Assembly: GCF_006438915.1 (NCBI RefSeq)
Contig: NZ_RCZE01000010.1
Span: 109,311-173,310, forward strand
Direction of reading: 5' to 3'
Origin: Pseudomonas arsenicoxydans
GTDB taxonomy: Bacteria; Pseudomonadota; Gammaproteobacteria; Pseudomonadales; Pseudomonadaceae
Length of the DNA stretch: 64,000 nucleotides
The notes under the pieces were generated by a model. It did no database searches, was not told the DNA's origin, and was given only the letters and a program-made list of their open reading frames with translations. Positions 17,371 to 26,406 of the stretch are shown here, piece after piece; the first letter of the stretch is position 1; every line of letters starts with the position of its first letter. A program made the translations under genes and the position numbers.

Positions 17371-18370
17371 GAATCAGACTGCGGTAATGCCCCGGATTGG
17401 ACCCCGACCACTTGCGAAACGCCTTGTAGAACGAGCTCGCATCGGCAAACCCCAACCGCGTCGCGATCTCGGCGAAGCTAATGTTCGGCTCCGCCAGCCA
17501 AACAATGGCCAACTCCTTACGCACGCTGTCCTTGAGCCCTTGATAGGTCTGCCCTTCTTCCGCCAGACGCCGGCGCAAGGTTGAGGCTGACATGCACAGT
17601 TGCTGTGCCAACGGTTCAGTCTCGGGCCACTGTTCGGCGGGCAAGTGGCGCAAGTCCTGTTTGATCCGGCTCGCCAGGCTTTCCGGATCACGGTACTTGA
17701 CCAGAATGTTGGCCGGGGCATGGGCCAAAAAGCGCTTGAGTTCTTCCGGGCTGCGCTTGATCGGCAAATCCAGGCAGTCGGCCGAGAAAATCATCCGGGT
17801 GCGCGGCCGGTCGAAGCGCAGGTTCTCGGAGAACATCACCTGATAGTCGTCGCAAAAGTCCGGCGCGGCGCAGCGCAATTCGATGGCCAGGATCGGAATC
17901 CGACGCCCGGCCAGCCAGCAGGCAACGCCGTGAACGATCATCCAATAGGTGAAATAGGTGAAGGCGCGGCGCGGGGCCTGATCGTCTTCCAACAGGACGA
18001 TTTCGGCCAGGCTTTGCTGGCGAACCAGTTGCGCGGGCAGGTGTTCGAGCATCAACGACAGGAAGCTCAAACCCGAGGTTAAACCAGCGACGAGGCTGGG
18101 CTGGACCATCGAGCAGCGGCACAGAAACGCCAGGCTGCCGGACTTGAGCTTGCGCGGGTCCATGCCAAAAAACTCGTCGTCGCCACGCCGCGCCAGCAAG
18201 CGCCAGAGCCGCGCATAGGCGGTGGCCGGAACCCGGGCATCGGTGGTTTGCAGCCAGGCCGGATCGATGCCGACCTTGTTCAACACCTCGTCGGTGGCCT
18301 GACCGGGGGCGCAACTTTGCAGCAACGCCTCGCGCACCAGTTGAATGGAGATGGTGTCTTTTTCCGACAT
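17354..18370 (-). CDS. AraC-family transcriptional regulator (OruR/ArgR-like layout)
   Basis: 338 residues from ATG 18370; ATG 18409 is an alternative and neither has a strong ribosome site. The N-terminal 200 residues match the arabinose-binding-like domain of this AraC subgroup (LVREALLQSCAPGQATDEVL; PSLVAGLTSGLSFLSLMLEH). The C-terminal 100 residues hold two helix-turn-helix units (QQLCMSASTLRRRLAEEGQT and FAEIATRLGFADASSFYKAF, with RKWSGSNPGHYR at the end). Members regulate amino acid, lipid or alcohol catabolism, often genes next door. Its target may be the SDR pair; no DNA site could be assigned. Confidence 0.87.
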   Translation of the reverse strand: MSEKDTISIQLVREALLQSCAPGQATDEVLNKVGIDPAWLQTTDARVPATAYARLWRLLARRGDDEFFGMDPRKLKSGSLAFLCRCSMVQPSLVAGLTSGLSFLSLMLEHLPAQLVRQQSLAEIVLLEDDQAPRRAFTYFTYWMIVHGVACWLAGRRIPILAIELRCAAPDFCDDYQVMFSENLRFDRPRTRMIFSADCLDLPIKRSPEELKRFLAHAPANILVKYRDPESLASRIKQDLRHLPAEQWPETEPLAQQLCMSASTLRRRLAEEGQTYQGLKDSVRKELAIVWLAEPNISFAEIATRLGFADASSFYKAFRKWSGSNPGHYRSLILNEAD

Positions 18371-18432
18371 TGAGCGAGGTGAGCCCTGTTGTTTTTTGAG
18401 TGCGGGCATCTTAGCGCACAGCGACCCAATCC

Positions 18433-18522
18433 TGTAGGAGCAAGGCTTGCCCGCGAAGCAGGCACCCCGGTCTTACCCTGAAACCGGGTAATCGTTCTTC
18501 GCGGGCAAGCCTTGCTCCTACA
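18433..18522. repeat. REP pair, TGTAGGAGCAAGGCTTGCCC variant
   Basis: The two copies face each other across about 38 bp, upstream of the iron uptake operon. The core differs from the common form (AAGGCTTGCCCGCGAAG), so it belongs to another REP subgroup. Confidence 0.85.
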
Positions 18523-18584
18523 GGGGTGTGTGATGTTCAGGCTCGTTCAGGTTAGGTTCAGGTAAATGGCAATCAACACCATAT

Positions 18585-18603
18585 GGGAATGAGTGTCATT
18601 ATG
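18585..18603. promoter_or_regulatory. Candidate Fur box upstream of efeU
   Basis: GGGAATGAGTGTCATTATG contains the perfect dyad AATGA-GTG-TCATT and matches the GATAATGATAATCATTATC Fur consensus at most symmetric positions. It lies about 40 bp before the efeU start, the expected place for iron repression. Confidence 0.65.
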
Positions 18604-18643
18604 TTACAAATTAGCACCCTATCTGTTTTCGACCCGGTGCTGA

Positions 18644-19483
18644 ATGCTCGTCCCTTTTCTGATCATGCTGCGCGAAGGCATTGAAGCCGCGTTGATCGTT
18701 GGCATCATCGCCAGCTACCTCAAGCAAACCGGCCGTGGCCAGTGGATGCCCGCCGTGTGGATCGGCGTGTTCCTCGCCGCCGCCCTGGCCCTGCTGGTCG
18801 GCGGTGGCCTGGAACTGGTCAGTGCCGAGTTCCCGCAGAAACAACAAGAGCTGTTTGAAGGCGTGGTTGGTCTGGTGGCCGTCGGCATTCTCAGTTCGAT
18901 GGTGTTCTGGATGCGCAAAGTGGCGCGTTCGATCAAGCACTCCTTGCACGTATCCCTTGATCACGCGCTGACCGGTTCCAGAAACCAGGTGTTCGCGCTG
19001 ATCGCCATGGTGTTTTTCGCCGTGGCCCGGGAAGGTCTGGAGACAGTGTTCTTCCTGCTCGCCGTGTTCCAGCAAAGCGAAGGCCCCGCCGCACCCATCG
19101 GCGCCCTGCTCGGCCTGGTCCTGGCCATTGTCATCGGTTTCCTCATCTATACCGGCAGCATGCGCCTGAACCTCAGCGCGTTTTTCCGTTGGACCGGGTT
19201 GTTCATCCTGGTGGTCGCCGCCGGCATTCTCGCCAACTCGGTGCAGGCGCTGCATGAAGCCGGGCTGTGGAATCACCTGCAAACCGTGCTGTTCGACGTC
19301 AGCGCCACGCTGCCGATGGATGGCCCGCTGGGCTCGGTACTGGCGGGCATGTTCGGCTATCAGGACGCGCCAACCGTCAGCACCCTCGGCGCTTATCTGA
19401 TTTACCTGGTGGTGGCGCTGGTGATGTTTTTCCTCCCGGTCCCGGCGCCTGCCAAACAGTCTTCTTCCGTTTCCAGTCAGTAA
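18644..19483 (+). CDS. efeU: Ferrous iron permease EfeU (FTR1 family)
   Basis: 279 residues with about seven membrane segments. Two REXXE iron-binding motifs mark the family: MLREGIEAAL at the N-terminus (residues 8-17) and AREGLETVFFLL near residue 128. It forms the inner-membrane channel of the EfeUOB system that imports iron, usually under low pH or aerobic iron limitation. It is first in a four-gene operon: efeO follows after 8 bp, then efeB and a second EfeO-like gene. A Fur-like site lies just upstream. The ribosome site is weak. Confidence 0.92.
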   Translation: MLVPFLIMLREGIEAALIVGIIASYLKQTGRGQWMPAVWIGVFLAAALALLVGGGLELVSAEFPQKQQELFEGVVGLVAVGILSSMVFWMRKVARSIKHSLHVSLDHALTGSRNQVFALIAMVFFAVAREGLETVFFLLAVFQQSEGPAAPIGALLGLVLAIVIGFLIYTGSMRLNLSAFFRWTGLFILVVAAGILANSVQALHEAGLWNHLQTVLFDVSATLPMDGPLGSVLAGMFGYQDAPTVSTLGAYLIYLVVALVMFFLPVPAPAKQSSSVSSQ

Positions 19484-19491
19484 GGGCTTTC

Positions 19492-20691
19492 ATGTCAACG
19501 CCTACTCCTACCGTGGCCGCACCGTCCAAGGCATTGCGCTGGGCGGTGGCCGGTTCGGTGATCGTGATGATCGCCGCCGGCGGCCTGTTCTACTACGCCT
19601 CGAAAATGGCCGCGGCCAAGCGTCAGGCCAACCATGACGAAGTCGTGGTGAACATTCACCCGCACAGCTGCGAGCCGAATGCGCTGACGGTCCCGGCCGG
19701 TCGCGCCAGCTTCCGCATCGTCAACCGCTCGGACCGCGCCGTGGAATGGGAGATCCTCGACGGCGTGCTGGTGCTCGAAGAGCGCGAGAACATCGCACCG
19801 GGCCTGAGCCAGGTGATCAACGCCAACCTGGCACCCGGCGACTACACCATCACCTGCGGCTTGCTCAGCAACCCGCGCGGCACGTTGCACGTGACCCCGA
19901 CGGCCGCGTCCGACGCTGCCGCCAAGGCCAAACCTTCGATGGTCGCGTTCATCGGGCCGTTGTCGGAATTTCGCGTGTACCTGAGCAGCCAGGGCACCGC
20001 GCTGATCAAAGCCACAACCGCCCTTGAGCAAGCGATCGAAGCCGGCGACCTGAGCCAGGCGCAAGCCTTGTACGTGCCGGCCCGTGCCGCGTATCAACGC
20101 ATCGCCCCGGCGGCCCAGCGCCTGGCCGAACTGGACAACGCAATCAACGCCCGCGCCGACTATTTCGAAAAACGCGAAAAGGACCCGGCCTTCGTCGGCT
20201 TCCATCGCCTGGAATATGCGCTGTACCAGCAACGCAACCTCGACGGCCTGACGCCGGTTGCGCAACGCCTGACCCGCGACGTCACCACACTCAAACAGCA
20301 ACTGCTGGCCGAGCCGCTGCCGCCGGAGCAACTGGTGAGCATTGTGGTGCGCAACCTCAACACCCTCGCCGACGTGCGTGCCAGCAGCGGTGAAGAAGAA
20401 CGCTACAGCCACACCGACCTCAACGGCTTCGCCGCCAACCTCGACGTCGCACGCAAAGTGGTCGAGCTGTTGCGACCGATGCTGAGCAAGTCGGCCGCTG
20501 ACGTGCTGCCCAAGGTCGACAGCGCCCTCGCCGCCTTCGACAGCGAACTCAATGGCCTCAAGGTCAAGGACGGCTACGCCAGCTACGACAGCGTCAGCGC
20601 CGAACAGCGCAAACGGGTCGCCAACAAGGCCCAGGCACTGGCCGACGCCCTCGACACCATCGATCCCGCCCTTGGCCTGTCCGGCCTGTAA
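19492..20691 (+). CDS. efeO: Iron uptake protein EfeO (cupredoxin plus M75 imelysin domain)
   Basis: 399 residues. A single N-terminal membrane anchor (WAVAGSVIVMIAAGGLFYYA, residues 17-36) is followed by a cupredoxin-like domain (about residues 45-135; VNIHPHSCEPNALTVPAG, and DYTITCG near 120 supply the Cys/His metal ligands). The M75 domain comes next, with the metal motif HRLEYALYQ (HxxE) near residue 235 and EERYSHTDLNGF near 300. It is a periplasmic iron-binding partner that hands iron to EfeU. ATG 19492 was chosen because readings further upstream lie inside efeU. The domain pair is the full EfeO type. Confidence 0.9.
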   Translation: MSTPTPTVAAPSKALRWAVAGSVIVMIAAGGLFYYASKMAAAKRQANHDEVVVNIHPHSCEPNALTVPAGRASFRIVNRSDRAVEWEILDGVLVLEERENIAPGLSQVINANLAPGDYTITCGLLSNPRGTLHVTPTAASDAAAKAKPSMVAFIGPLSEFRVYLSSQGTALIKATTALEQAIEAGDLSQAQALYVPARAAYQRIAPAAQRLAELDNAINARADYFEKREKDPAFVGFHRLEYALYQQRNLDGLTPVAQRLTRDVTTLKQQLLAEPLPPEQLVSIVVRNLNTLADVRASSGEEERYSHTDLNGFAANLDVARKVVELLRPMLSKSAADVLPKVDSALAAFDSELNGLKVKDGYASYDSVSAEQRKRVANKAQALADALDTIDPALGLSGL

Positions 20692-20709
20692 GCAGAAGAC
20701 GACATTCAG

Positions 20710-22008
20710 ATGAACGATTCAGAACAATTCAACCTCCAGCGTCGCCGGGTCTTGATGGGCATGGGCGCCGCCGGCGTGGCATTGGCCGGTAGCGCACTGA
20801 GCTGCCCGGCGATGGCCGCCAGCCCCGCGCAAGTTACCGAAGCGCCGAGCAGCGACAAGACCGAAGACCGTCACGCCTTCCACGGCAAGCACCAGACCGG
20901 CATCGTCACCCCGCGCCCGGCATCCGGCATGCTGGTGTCGTTCGATGTGTTGGCCAGTGACCGAGAAGACCTCGAGCGGCTGTTCCGCACCCTCAACGCG
21001 CGCATCGCGTTTTTGATGAAGGGCGGCCCGGTGACCCAGGTCGATCCGAAACTGCCGCCGGTGGATTCCGGGATTCTCGGCCCGGTGGTGACGCCGGACA
21101 ACCTGACCATCACCGTCTCGGTGGGCGAGTCGCTGTTCGATGAGCGCTTCGGTCTGGCGAGCGTCAAGCCCAAGCGGTTGATGCGCATGGTCGGTTTCCC
21201 CAACGATGCGCTGGATGCTGACTGCTGCCACGGCGACCTGAGCTTACAGTTCTGTTCCAACACCACCGACACCAACATCCACGCACTGCGTGACATCGTG
21301 AAAAACCTTCCGGACTTGCTGTTGGTACGCTGGAAGCAGGAAGGCAGCGTGCCGCCGCAAGCTCCGGCAAAACCGGGTGTTCCGGCACAGAGCGCACGCA
21401 ACTTCCTCGGTTTTCGCGATGGCTCGGCCAACCCCGACTCCAACGACGCCAAGGCCATGGACCACGTCGTCTGGGTCCAGCCCGGCAGCGATGAACCGGC
21501 CTGGGCGGCGAATGGCAGCTATCAAGCGGTGCGGATCATCCGCAACTTCGTTGAGCGCTGGGACCGTACGCCATTGCAGGAACAGGAAAGCATTCTCGGA
21601 CGGGTCAAAAGCACCGGCGCGCCCATGGGCGGCGCCCATGAAACCGAGGTCCCGGACTACGCCAAGGACCCGGACGGCAAACTGACCAAACTCGACGCGC
21701 ACATCCGTCTGGCCAACCCGCGCACCGCCGCGGCCCAGGCCAACCTGATCTTGCGCCGGCCATTCAACTACTCCAACGGCGTGAACAAGAACGGTCAGCT
21801 CGACATGGGCCTGTTGTTCATCTGCTACCAGGCCGATCTGGAAAAAGGCTTCATCACCGTGCAAACCCGCCTCAACGGCGAACCGCTGGAGGAATACCTC
21901 AAGCCAGTCGGCGGCGGCTACTTCTTCACCTTGCCCGGTATCATCAGCGATCAGGATTTCATCGGTCGCTCGCTGCTGGACGCCACCCATTCAACAACCA
22001 CCGCCTGA
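20710..22008 (+). CDS. efeB: Deferrochelatase/peroxidase EfeB (Dyp-type haem peroxidase)
   Basis: 432 residues. The N-terminal twin-arginine signal QRRRVLMGMGAAGVALAG is at residues 10-27, so it is exported folded with haem. The Dyp motif GFRDGSANPD (GxxDG) is near residue 235, and the proximal-haem His probably lies in GGAHETEVPDY near residue 310. EfeB oxidises ferrous iron or strips iron from haem for the EfeUOB system. It starts 18 bp after efeO, in the same operon. Confidence 0.93.
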   Translation: MNDSEQFNLQRRRVLMGMGAAGVALAGSALSCPAMAASPAQVTEAPSSDKTEDRHAFHGKHQTGIVTPRPASGMLVSFDVLASDREDLERLFRTLNARIAFLMKGGPVTQVDPKLPPVDSGILGPVVTPDNLTITVSVGESLFDERFGLASVKPKRLMRMVGFPNDALDADCCHGDLSLQFCSNTTDTNIHALRDIVKNLPDLLLVRWKQEGSVPPQAPAKPGVPAQSARNFLGFRDGSANPDSNDAKAMDHVVWVQPGSDEPAWAANGSYQAVRIIRNFVERWDRTPLQEQESILGRVKSTGAPMGGAHETEVPDYAKDPDGKLTKLDAHIRLANPRTAAAQANLILRRPFNYSNGVNKNGQLDMGLLFICYQADLEKGFITVQTRLNGEPLEEYLKPVGGGYFFTLPGIISDQDFIGRSLLDATHSTTTA

Positions 22009-22032
22009 CAACTCCCAACACGGAACCGCCCC

Positions 22033-22857
22033 ATGAAAAAGTCGCCCCTCGCTTTGCTGCTGACCCTTGGCTTGCTCAACACTTCGCTGTCGGCGTTCGC
22101 GGCAACCGCGCCGCTGGACCTGGTGGGGCCGGTCTCGGACTACAAGATCTATGTCACCGAGCAACTGGACGAATTGGCCAGCCACACCCAACAGTTCACC
22201 GACGCGGTGAAAAAAGGTGACCTGGCCACCGCGCAAAAGCTTTATGCCCCGACCCGCGTCTACTACGAGTCGATCGAGCCGATTGCCGAGCTGTTCAGTG
22301 ACCTCGACGCGTCCATCGACTCCCGTGTCGACGACCACGAAAAAGGTGTGAAAGCCGACGATTTCACCGGTTTCCACCGCATTGAATACTCGCTGTTCTC
22401 GGAAAAAAGCACCCAGGGCCTGGGCGACCTGGCCGATGGCCTGAACAAAGACGTCAAAGACCTGCAAACCCGTGTGGCCGGCTTGACGTTCCCGCCTGAG
22501 AAAGTCGTCGGCGGCGCGGCGGCGTTGCTGGAAGAAGTGGCGGCGACCAAGATCTCCGGCGAAGAAGACCGTTACAGCCACACCGACCTGTATGACTTTC
22601 AGGGCAACGTCGACGGCGCGAAGAAAATCGTTGACCTGTTCCGTCCGCAGATCCAGAAGCAAGACGCGGCGTTCATGGCCAAGGTCGACAAGAACTTCGC
22701 GACCGTGGACAAGATCCTGGCCAAGTACAAGACCAAGGACGGTGGTTTCGAAACCTATGACAAGGTGAAAGAGAGTGACCGCAAGGCGCTGGTTGGGCCG
22801 GTGAATACGTTGGCTGAAGATTTGTCGACGTTGCGTGGGAAACTTGGGTTGAACTGA
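22033..22857 (+). CDS. EfeO-like M75 protein without cupredoxin domain (EfeM type)
   Basis: 274 residues: a signal peptide (LALLLTLGLLNTSLSAFA, cleaved near residue 24) and one M75 imelysin domain. The HxxE metal motif is GFHRIEYSLF near residue 118, and DRYSHTDLYDF near 180 is shared with EfeO at 19492. It lacks the N-terminal cupredoxin, so it corresponds to the EfeM form described for pseudomonads such as P. syringae. It is last in the efe operon, 24 bp after efeB. It probably helps collect periplasmic iron; whether it is redundant with EfeO is not clear from sequence. Confidence 0.87.
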   Translation: MKKSPLALLLTLGLLNTSLSAFAATAPLDLVGPVSDYKIYVTEQLDELASHTQQFTDAVKKGDLATAQKLYAPTRVYYESIEPIAELFSDLDASIDSRVDDHEKGVKADDFTGFHRIEYSLFSEKSTQGLGDLADGLNKDVKDLQTRVAGLTFPPEKVVGGAAALLEEVAATKISGEEDRYSHTDLYDFQGNVDGAKKIVDLFRPQIQKQDAAFMAKVDKNFATVDKILAKYKTKDGGFETYDKVKESDRKALVGPVNTLAEDLSTLRGKLGLN

Positions 22858-22882
22858 TACTTTTGTAGCGTTTAAGCGGGCC

Positions 22883-22961
22883 CCTTCGCGGGCAAGCCCG
22901 CTCCCACATTGGATTTGTGAACGACACAAAACTAATGTGGGAGCGGGCTTGCTCGCGAAGG
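22883..22961. repeat. REP pair after the efe operon
   Basis: CTTCGCGGGCAAGCCCGCTC and an inverted copy with CGAGCAAGCCCGCTCCCAC, about 30 bp apart, just after the last efe gene; likely 3'-end protection. Confidence 0.9.
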
Positions 22962-23053
22962 CATTATCACTACCACCGATACTCCTCCTACTTGCACACA
23001 ACCCGCGCTACCATCCCCCGCAAACAACAAAAGCTCACGGAAGACTCACCCCC

Positions 23054-24271
23054 ATGACCACTCCCGCCTTCGACCTGCGCCCATTAATGGTCGCCAACAT
23101 GGCCTGCTCCATGTCGATGATGGCGTTCGTCTCGCTGATCGGCCCGATTGCCCGGGTGCTGGGCCTGGCCACGTGGCAGGCCGGTGCGGCGGTGACCGTG
23201 TCCGGGGTGATCTGGATGCTGCTGGCGCGTCCGTGGGGCCAGGCCAGCGACCGCTATGGCCGGCGCCGCATTCTGTTGATCGCCACCGCCGGTTTCACCT
23301 TGGCCTATTGGGCCTTGTGCCTGTTCATCGACGCTTCATTGCGGTTCCTGCCGTCGGCGCTGCTGGGGTTCATCGGTTTGATGATCGGCCGTGGCTTGAT
23401 CGGCGTGTTCTATGCCGCGATCCCGGTGGGTGGCAACGCGCTGATCGCCGACAACATTGAACCGCAACACCGCGCCAAAGCCATGGCGGCATTGGGTGCC
23501 GCCAACGCCTGTGGCCTGGTGATCGGGCCGGCCATTGCTGCGTTGCTCTCGCGTTTCAGTTTGAGCCTGCCGTTCTACGCCATGGCCGTGCTGCCACTGC
23601 TGGCGTTTCTGGTGTTGCGCTTCAAGCTCGAGGGCCAGGAATTGCACCTGCGGCAAGTACCGCGCAAGGTCCACCTGAATGATCCGCGCCTGCGCCGGCC
23701 CATGGCGGTCGCGTTTGTGGCGATGCTGTGTGTGTCGATTGCGCAGATCACCGTCGGCTTCTTCGCCCTCGACCGGCTCGGCATGAGCCCGGCCGACGCC
23801 GCGCAAACGGCGGGCATTGCCCTGACCATGGTCGGTTTCGCCTTGATCTGTTCACAACTGCTGGTGCGCCGGCTGGAATGGCCGCCGCTGCGGTTGATCC
23901 GTGCGGGTGCCCTGGTGGCGTCCGTGGGGTTTGCCGGCAGTATCCTGGCGAATACCGCGTGGGGCTTGTGGCTGTGCTTTTTCGTTTCGGCGGGCGGGAT
24001 GGGGCTGATCTTTCCGTCATTCGCGGCGCTGGCCGCCAATGCCGTAGACGCCTCCGAGCAAGGCGCCACGGCGGGCTCCATCGGCGCTGCGCAAGGCTTT
24101 GGCGTGGTCATCGGACCGTTGGCGGCCACATTGATCTATGACCTCGAACCGCGCCTGCCCTACCTGGTGGCCGCTGTGTTACTGCTGCTGGTGGCCCTGT
24201 GGCCAAAGCCCCCGGCAGCGTCGAGCTTTACAGAATCCGATAGAGCAACCGCTCGATCCGCACCCGACTGA
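23054..24271 (+). CDS. MFS transporter (DHA1-like, drug or metabolite efflux)
   Basis: 405 residues with twelve membrane segments. The cytoplasmic loop motif GQASDRYGRRRILL (about residue 62) and motif C-like AANACGLVIGPAIAALLSR near residue 150 place it in the drug:H+ antiporter group. The C-terminal half has the matching QGATAGSIGAAQGFGVVIGP. ATG 23054 is the first start after the REP pair; a longer reading from 22937 would run through the REP and is rejected. It overlaps the convergent pssA gene by 44 bp. Substrate unknown. Confidence 0.83.
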   Translation: MTTPAFDLRPLMVANMACSMSMMAFVSLIGPIARVLGLATWQAGAAVTVSGVIWMLLARPWGQASDRYGRRRILLIATAGFTLAYWALCLFIDASLRFLPSALLGFIGLMIGRGLIGVFYAAIPVGGNALIADNIEPQHRAKAMAALGAANACGLVIGPAIAALLSRFSLSLPFYAMAVLPLLAFLVLRFKLEGQELHLRQVPRKVHLNDPRLRRPMAVAFVAMLCVSIAQITVGFFALDRLGMSPADAAQTAGIALTMVGFALICSQLLVRRLEWPPLRLIRAGALVASVGFAGSILANTAWGLWLCFFVSAGGMGLIFPSFAALAANAVDASEQGATAGSIGAAQGFGVVIGPLAATLIYDLEPRLPYLVAAVLLLLVALWPKPPAASSFTESDRATARSAPD

Positions 24272-25571
24272 CGCGCGTGAGGAACTTGGCCACGGCCGGC
24301 GGGTAATCCAGCAGCGTTTCGAGGTCCTGGTAACGCTCGATGCGCTTTGTGTTCTGGAAAATCTCCACCAGCTCAGCCTTGCGGGGCTCCAGCAATTCGC
24401 CTTTCGGGTCATCGATCAGCAGCGCGTTTTCCAGGTCGAGACGGAAGGCTCGCGGGTTCAGGTTGTTGCCGGTCAGCAAGGTGTAGCGCTGATCGATCCA
24501 CATGCCTTTGAGGTGATAGGTGTTGTCGCCATCACGCCACAAATGCAGGTTCAGCTTGCCGCTGTCGATGCTGTGTTGATGGCGTTTGGCAAAGCGTCGC
24601 AGGCTGATCTCGTACAGATACGGCAGTGCCGCGATCACCTTGAACGGCTCGCTGGGCGGGATGTAGAAGTCGTTGGCGGTCTTGTCGCCGACCACAATAT
24701 CGACCTTCACGCCCCGGCCCAGCGCCCGGTTGATTTCCCGGGTCACCGCCAGCGGCAGGTTGAAGTACGGCGTGCAAATGGTCAGTTGATGCTGGGCGCT
24801 GGCGATCAGCTCACAAATCACCCGGTTCAATGGATTGTTCTTGCCCACACCGAGCAACGGACTGACGGACAAACCGTCCTTGAGCGTGGTGCCCGCCGTG
24901 GTGTCGTATGCCGCGTGCTTGAGGCGGCTGCGCAGGTCGCCGATGTCGTTGCGCAGGCTGCGGGTGGTCGGCAGGTTCGGCAAGTCGAGGCGGTGCACGG
25001 CTTTGGAGGCAATGAATCCATGCTGGATCAGGTGCTGCATGGAATTGGCCAGCGCCTGGTTTTGCAGCACGTGATAGCGGTCGAAGCGGTACTTGTCGAA
25101 TTTGTGCAGGTACACGTTGTTCAGGCTTGCACCGCTGTAGATCACGCAGTCATCGATGACGAAGCCTTTTAAATGCAACACGCCGAACAACTCGCGCGTC
25201 TGCACCGGCACGCCATACACCGGCACTTCACTGGCGTGGGTGCGGGTCGCTTCCTGATACCACGCCGAGTTGCCTGGTTGCTTGCCGGCACCAATCAGAC
25301 CGCGCTGGGCGCGCAGCCAGTCCACCACCACGACCACATCCAGTTGCGGACGCGCTAGTTTGGCGGCGTGCAAGGCATCGAGAATTTCCTGCCCGGCTTC
25401 GTCCTGTTGCAGGTACAGCGCGACGATATAGATGCGGTGTGTGGCCTGGGCGATTTTCTCCAGCAGGCAACGACGAAACTCGGCAGCGCCGGACAGGATG
25501 GTGACGGCATCGGCGGTCAGCGGAAAACTGCGCAGTTTGGGCAGCAGAGAGCGTTTGAAAAGCGACGGCAT
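24228..25571 (-). CDS. pssA: CDP-diacylglycerol-serine O-phosphatidyltransferase (type I, phospholipase D fold)
   Basis: 447 residues, the length of the E. coli PssA type. Two HKD motifs carry the phosphatidyl-transfer chemistry: HLKGFVIDDCVIYSGASLNN near residue 135 and HLKGMWIDQRYTLLTGNNLN near 350. The enzyme makes phosphatidylserine, precursor of phosphatidylethanolamine, at the inner face of the membrane; it has no signal or membrane segment and docks peripherally. The C-terminus RVSRVRIERLLYRIL is basic, fitting membrane contact. It stands alone, ending inside the convergent MFS gene and starting after a REP pair. Confidence 0.93.
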   Translation of the reverse strand: MPSLFKRSLLPKLRSFPLTADAVTILSGAAEFRRCLLEKIAQATHRIYIVALYLQQDEAGQEILDALHAAKLARPQLDVVVVVDWLRAQRGLIGAGKQPGNSAWYQEATRTHASEVPVYGVPVQTRELFGVLHLKGFVIDDCVIYSGASLNNVYLHKFDKYRFDRYHVLQNQALANSMQHLIQHGFIASKAVHRLDLPNLPTTRSLRNDIGDLRSRLKHAAYDTTAGTTLKDGLSVSPLLGVGKNNPLNRVICELIASAQHQLTICTPYFNLPLAVTREINRALGRGVKVDIVVGDKTANDFYIPPSEPFKVIAALPYLYEISLRRFAKRHQHSIDSGKLNLHLWRDGDNTYHLKGMWIDQRYTLLTGNNLNPRAFRLDLENALLIDDPKGELLEPRKAELVEIFQNTKRIERYQDLETLLDYPPAVAKFLTRVSRVRIERLLYRIL

Positions 25572-25653
25572 AGGGCTCGCAATGGGTCGAATCCGGAGAA
25601 TTCAAGAGCTTACACCATGGATCGGTTCGGGTCTTCCGGTGTTGTTGAGGCCC

Positions 25654-25723
25654 CCTTCGCGAGCAAGCCCGCTCCCACATTTGAAATGCATTCCAATGTG
25701 GGAGCGGGCTTGCTCGCGAAGGG
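25654..25723. repeat. REP pair upstream of pssA and the TetR gene
   Basis: CTTCGCGAGCAAGCCCGCTC and inverted copy separated by about 22 bp. It lies in the divergent gap between pssA and the TetR regulator, so neither promoter can be far from it. Confidence 0.9.
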
Positions 25724-25756
25724 GCCATAACAGGCAATGAAAATTTTAAGTTGACC

Positions 25757-26350
25757 ATGGAGAACGTCCGTTCTACTCTTCGCCACATGAACGAACTGAC
25801 CGATAACACTACACGCGACATCATTCTGGATGTCACCGAAAAGTTGATCTATAAAAGTGGCATCGCAGCCACCGGCATGGACCTTCTGGTGAAAACTGCC
25901 GGCGTCTCCAGAAAAAGTATCTACCGCTACTTCGCCAGCAAGGAAGAGCTGACCGTCGCCGCCCTGCAACGCCGCGATGTGCGCTGGATGCACTGGTACA
26001 AAACCGCCGTCGATCAGGCTGAAACACCGACCGACCGCCTGCTCAACCTGTTTACCGTGCTCAAGGCCTGGTTCGCCTCGGAAGGCTTCCGCGGTTGCGC
26101 CTTCATCAACACCAGCGGCGAAACCGGCGACCCGCAAGACCCGGTCCGCCTGGTCGCCAGGGAACACAAACAAAAACTGCTCGACTATGTGCGCGAGCTC
26201 TGCACCGAACATGGCGCCACCGACCCGGAAACGCTGGCCAAACAGCTGCTGATCCTGATCGATGGTGCCATTACCGTGGCGCTTGTCATGGGTGATCACA
26301 GTGCTGCCGATAATGCGCAATGCATGGCGCGAAAGTTATTGGACCTGTAA
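25757..26350 (+). CDS. TetR-family transcriptional regulator
   Basis: About 197 residues. N-terminal helix-turn-helix near residues 35-60: IAATGMDLLVKTAGVSRKSI followed by YRYFASKEELTVAAL, the standard TetR DNA-binding pattern. The C-terminal ligand-binding domain is of the TetR_C group with GCAFINTSGE near residue 115 (a sequence found in regulators of small oxidoreductase and NTF2-like genes). The start could also be ATG 25787; no ribosome site distinguishes them. It probably regulates the adjacent DUF1348 gene, 56 bp downstream. Confidence 0.87.
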   Translation: MENVRSTLRHMNELTDNTTRDIILDVTEKLIYKSGIAATGMDLLVKTAGVSRKSIYRYFASKEELTVAALQRRDVRWMHWYKTAVDQAETPTDRLLNLFTVLKAWFASEGFRGCAFINTSGETGDPQDPVRLVAREHKQKLLDYVRELCTEHGATDPETLAKQLLILIDGAITVALVMGDHSAADNAQCMARKLLDL

Positions 26351-26406
26351 CACCCTATATAAGCCCGACAACGTGTTTGAACTTTACTTTTATTGGGAGA
26401 CTTTAC

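Noticed and set aside
24138..25172. 344-residue plus-strand frame
   Set aside because: Antisense to pssA, whose two HKD motifs confirm the minus strand.
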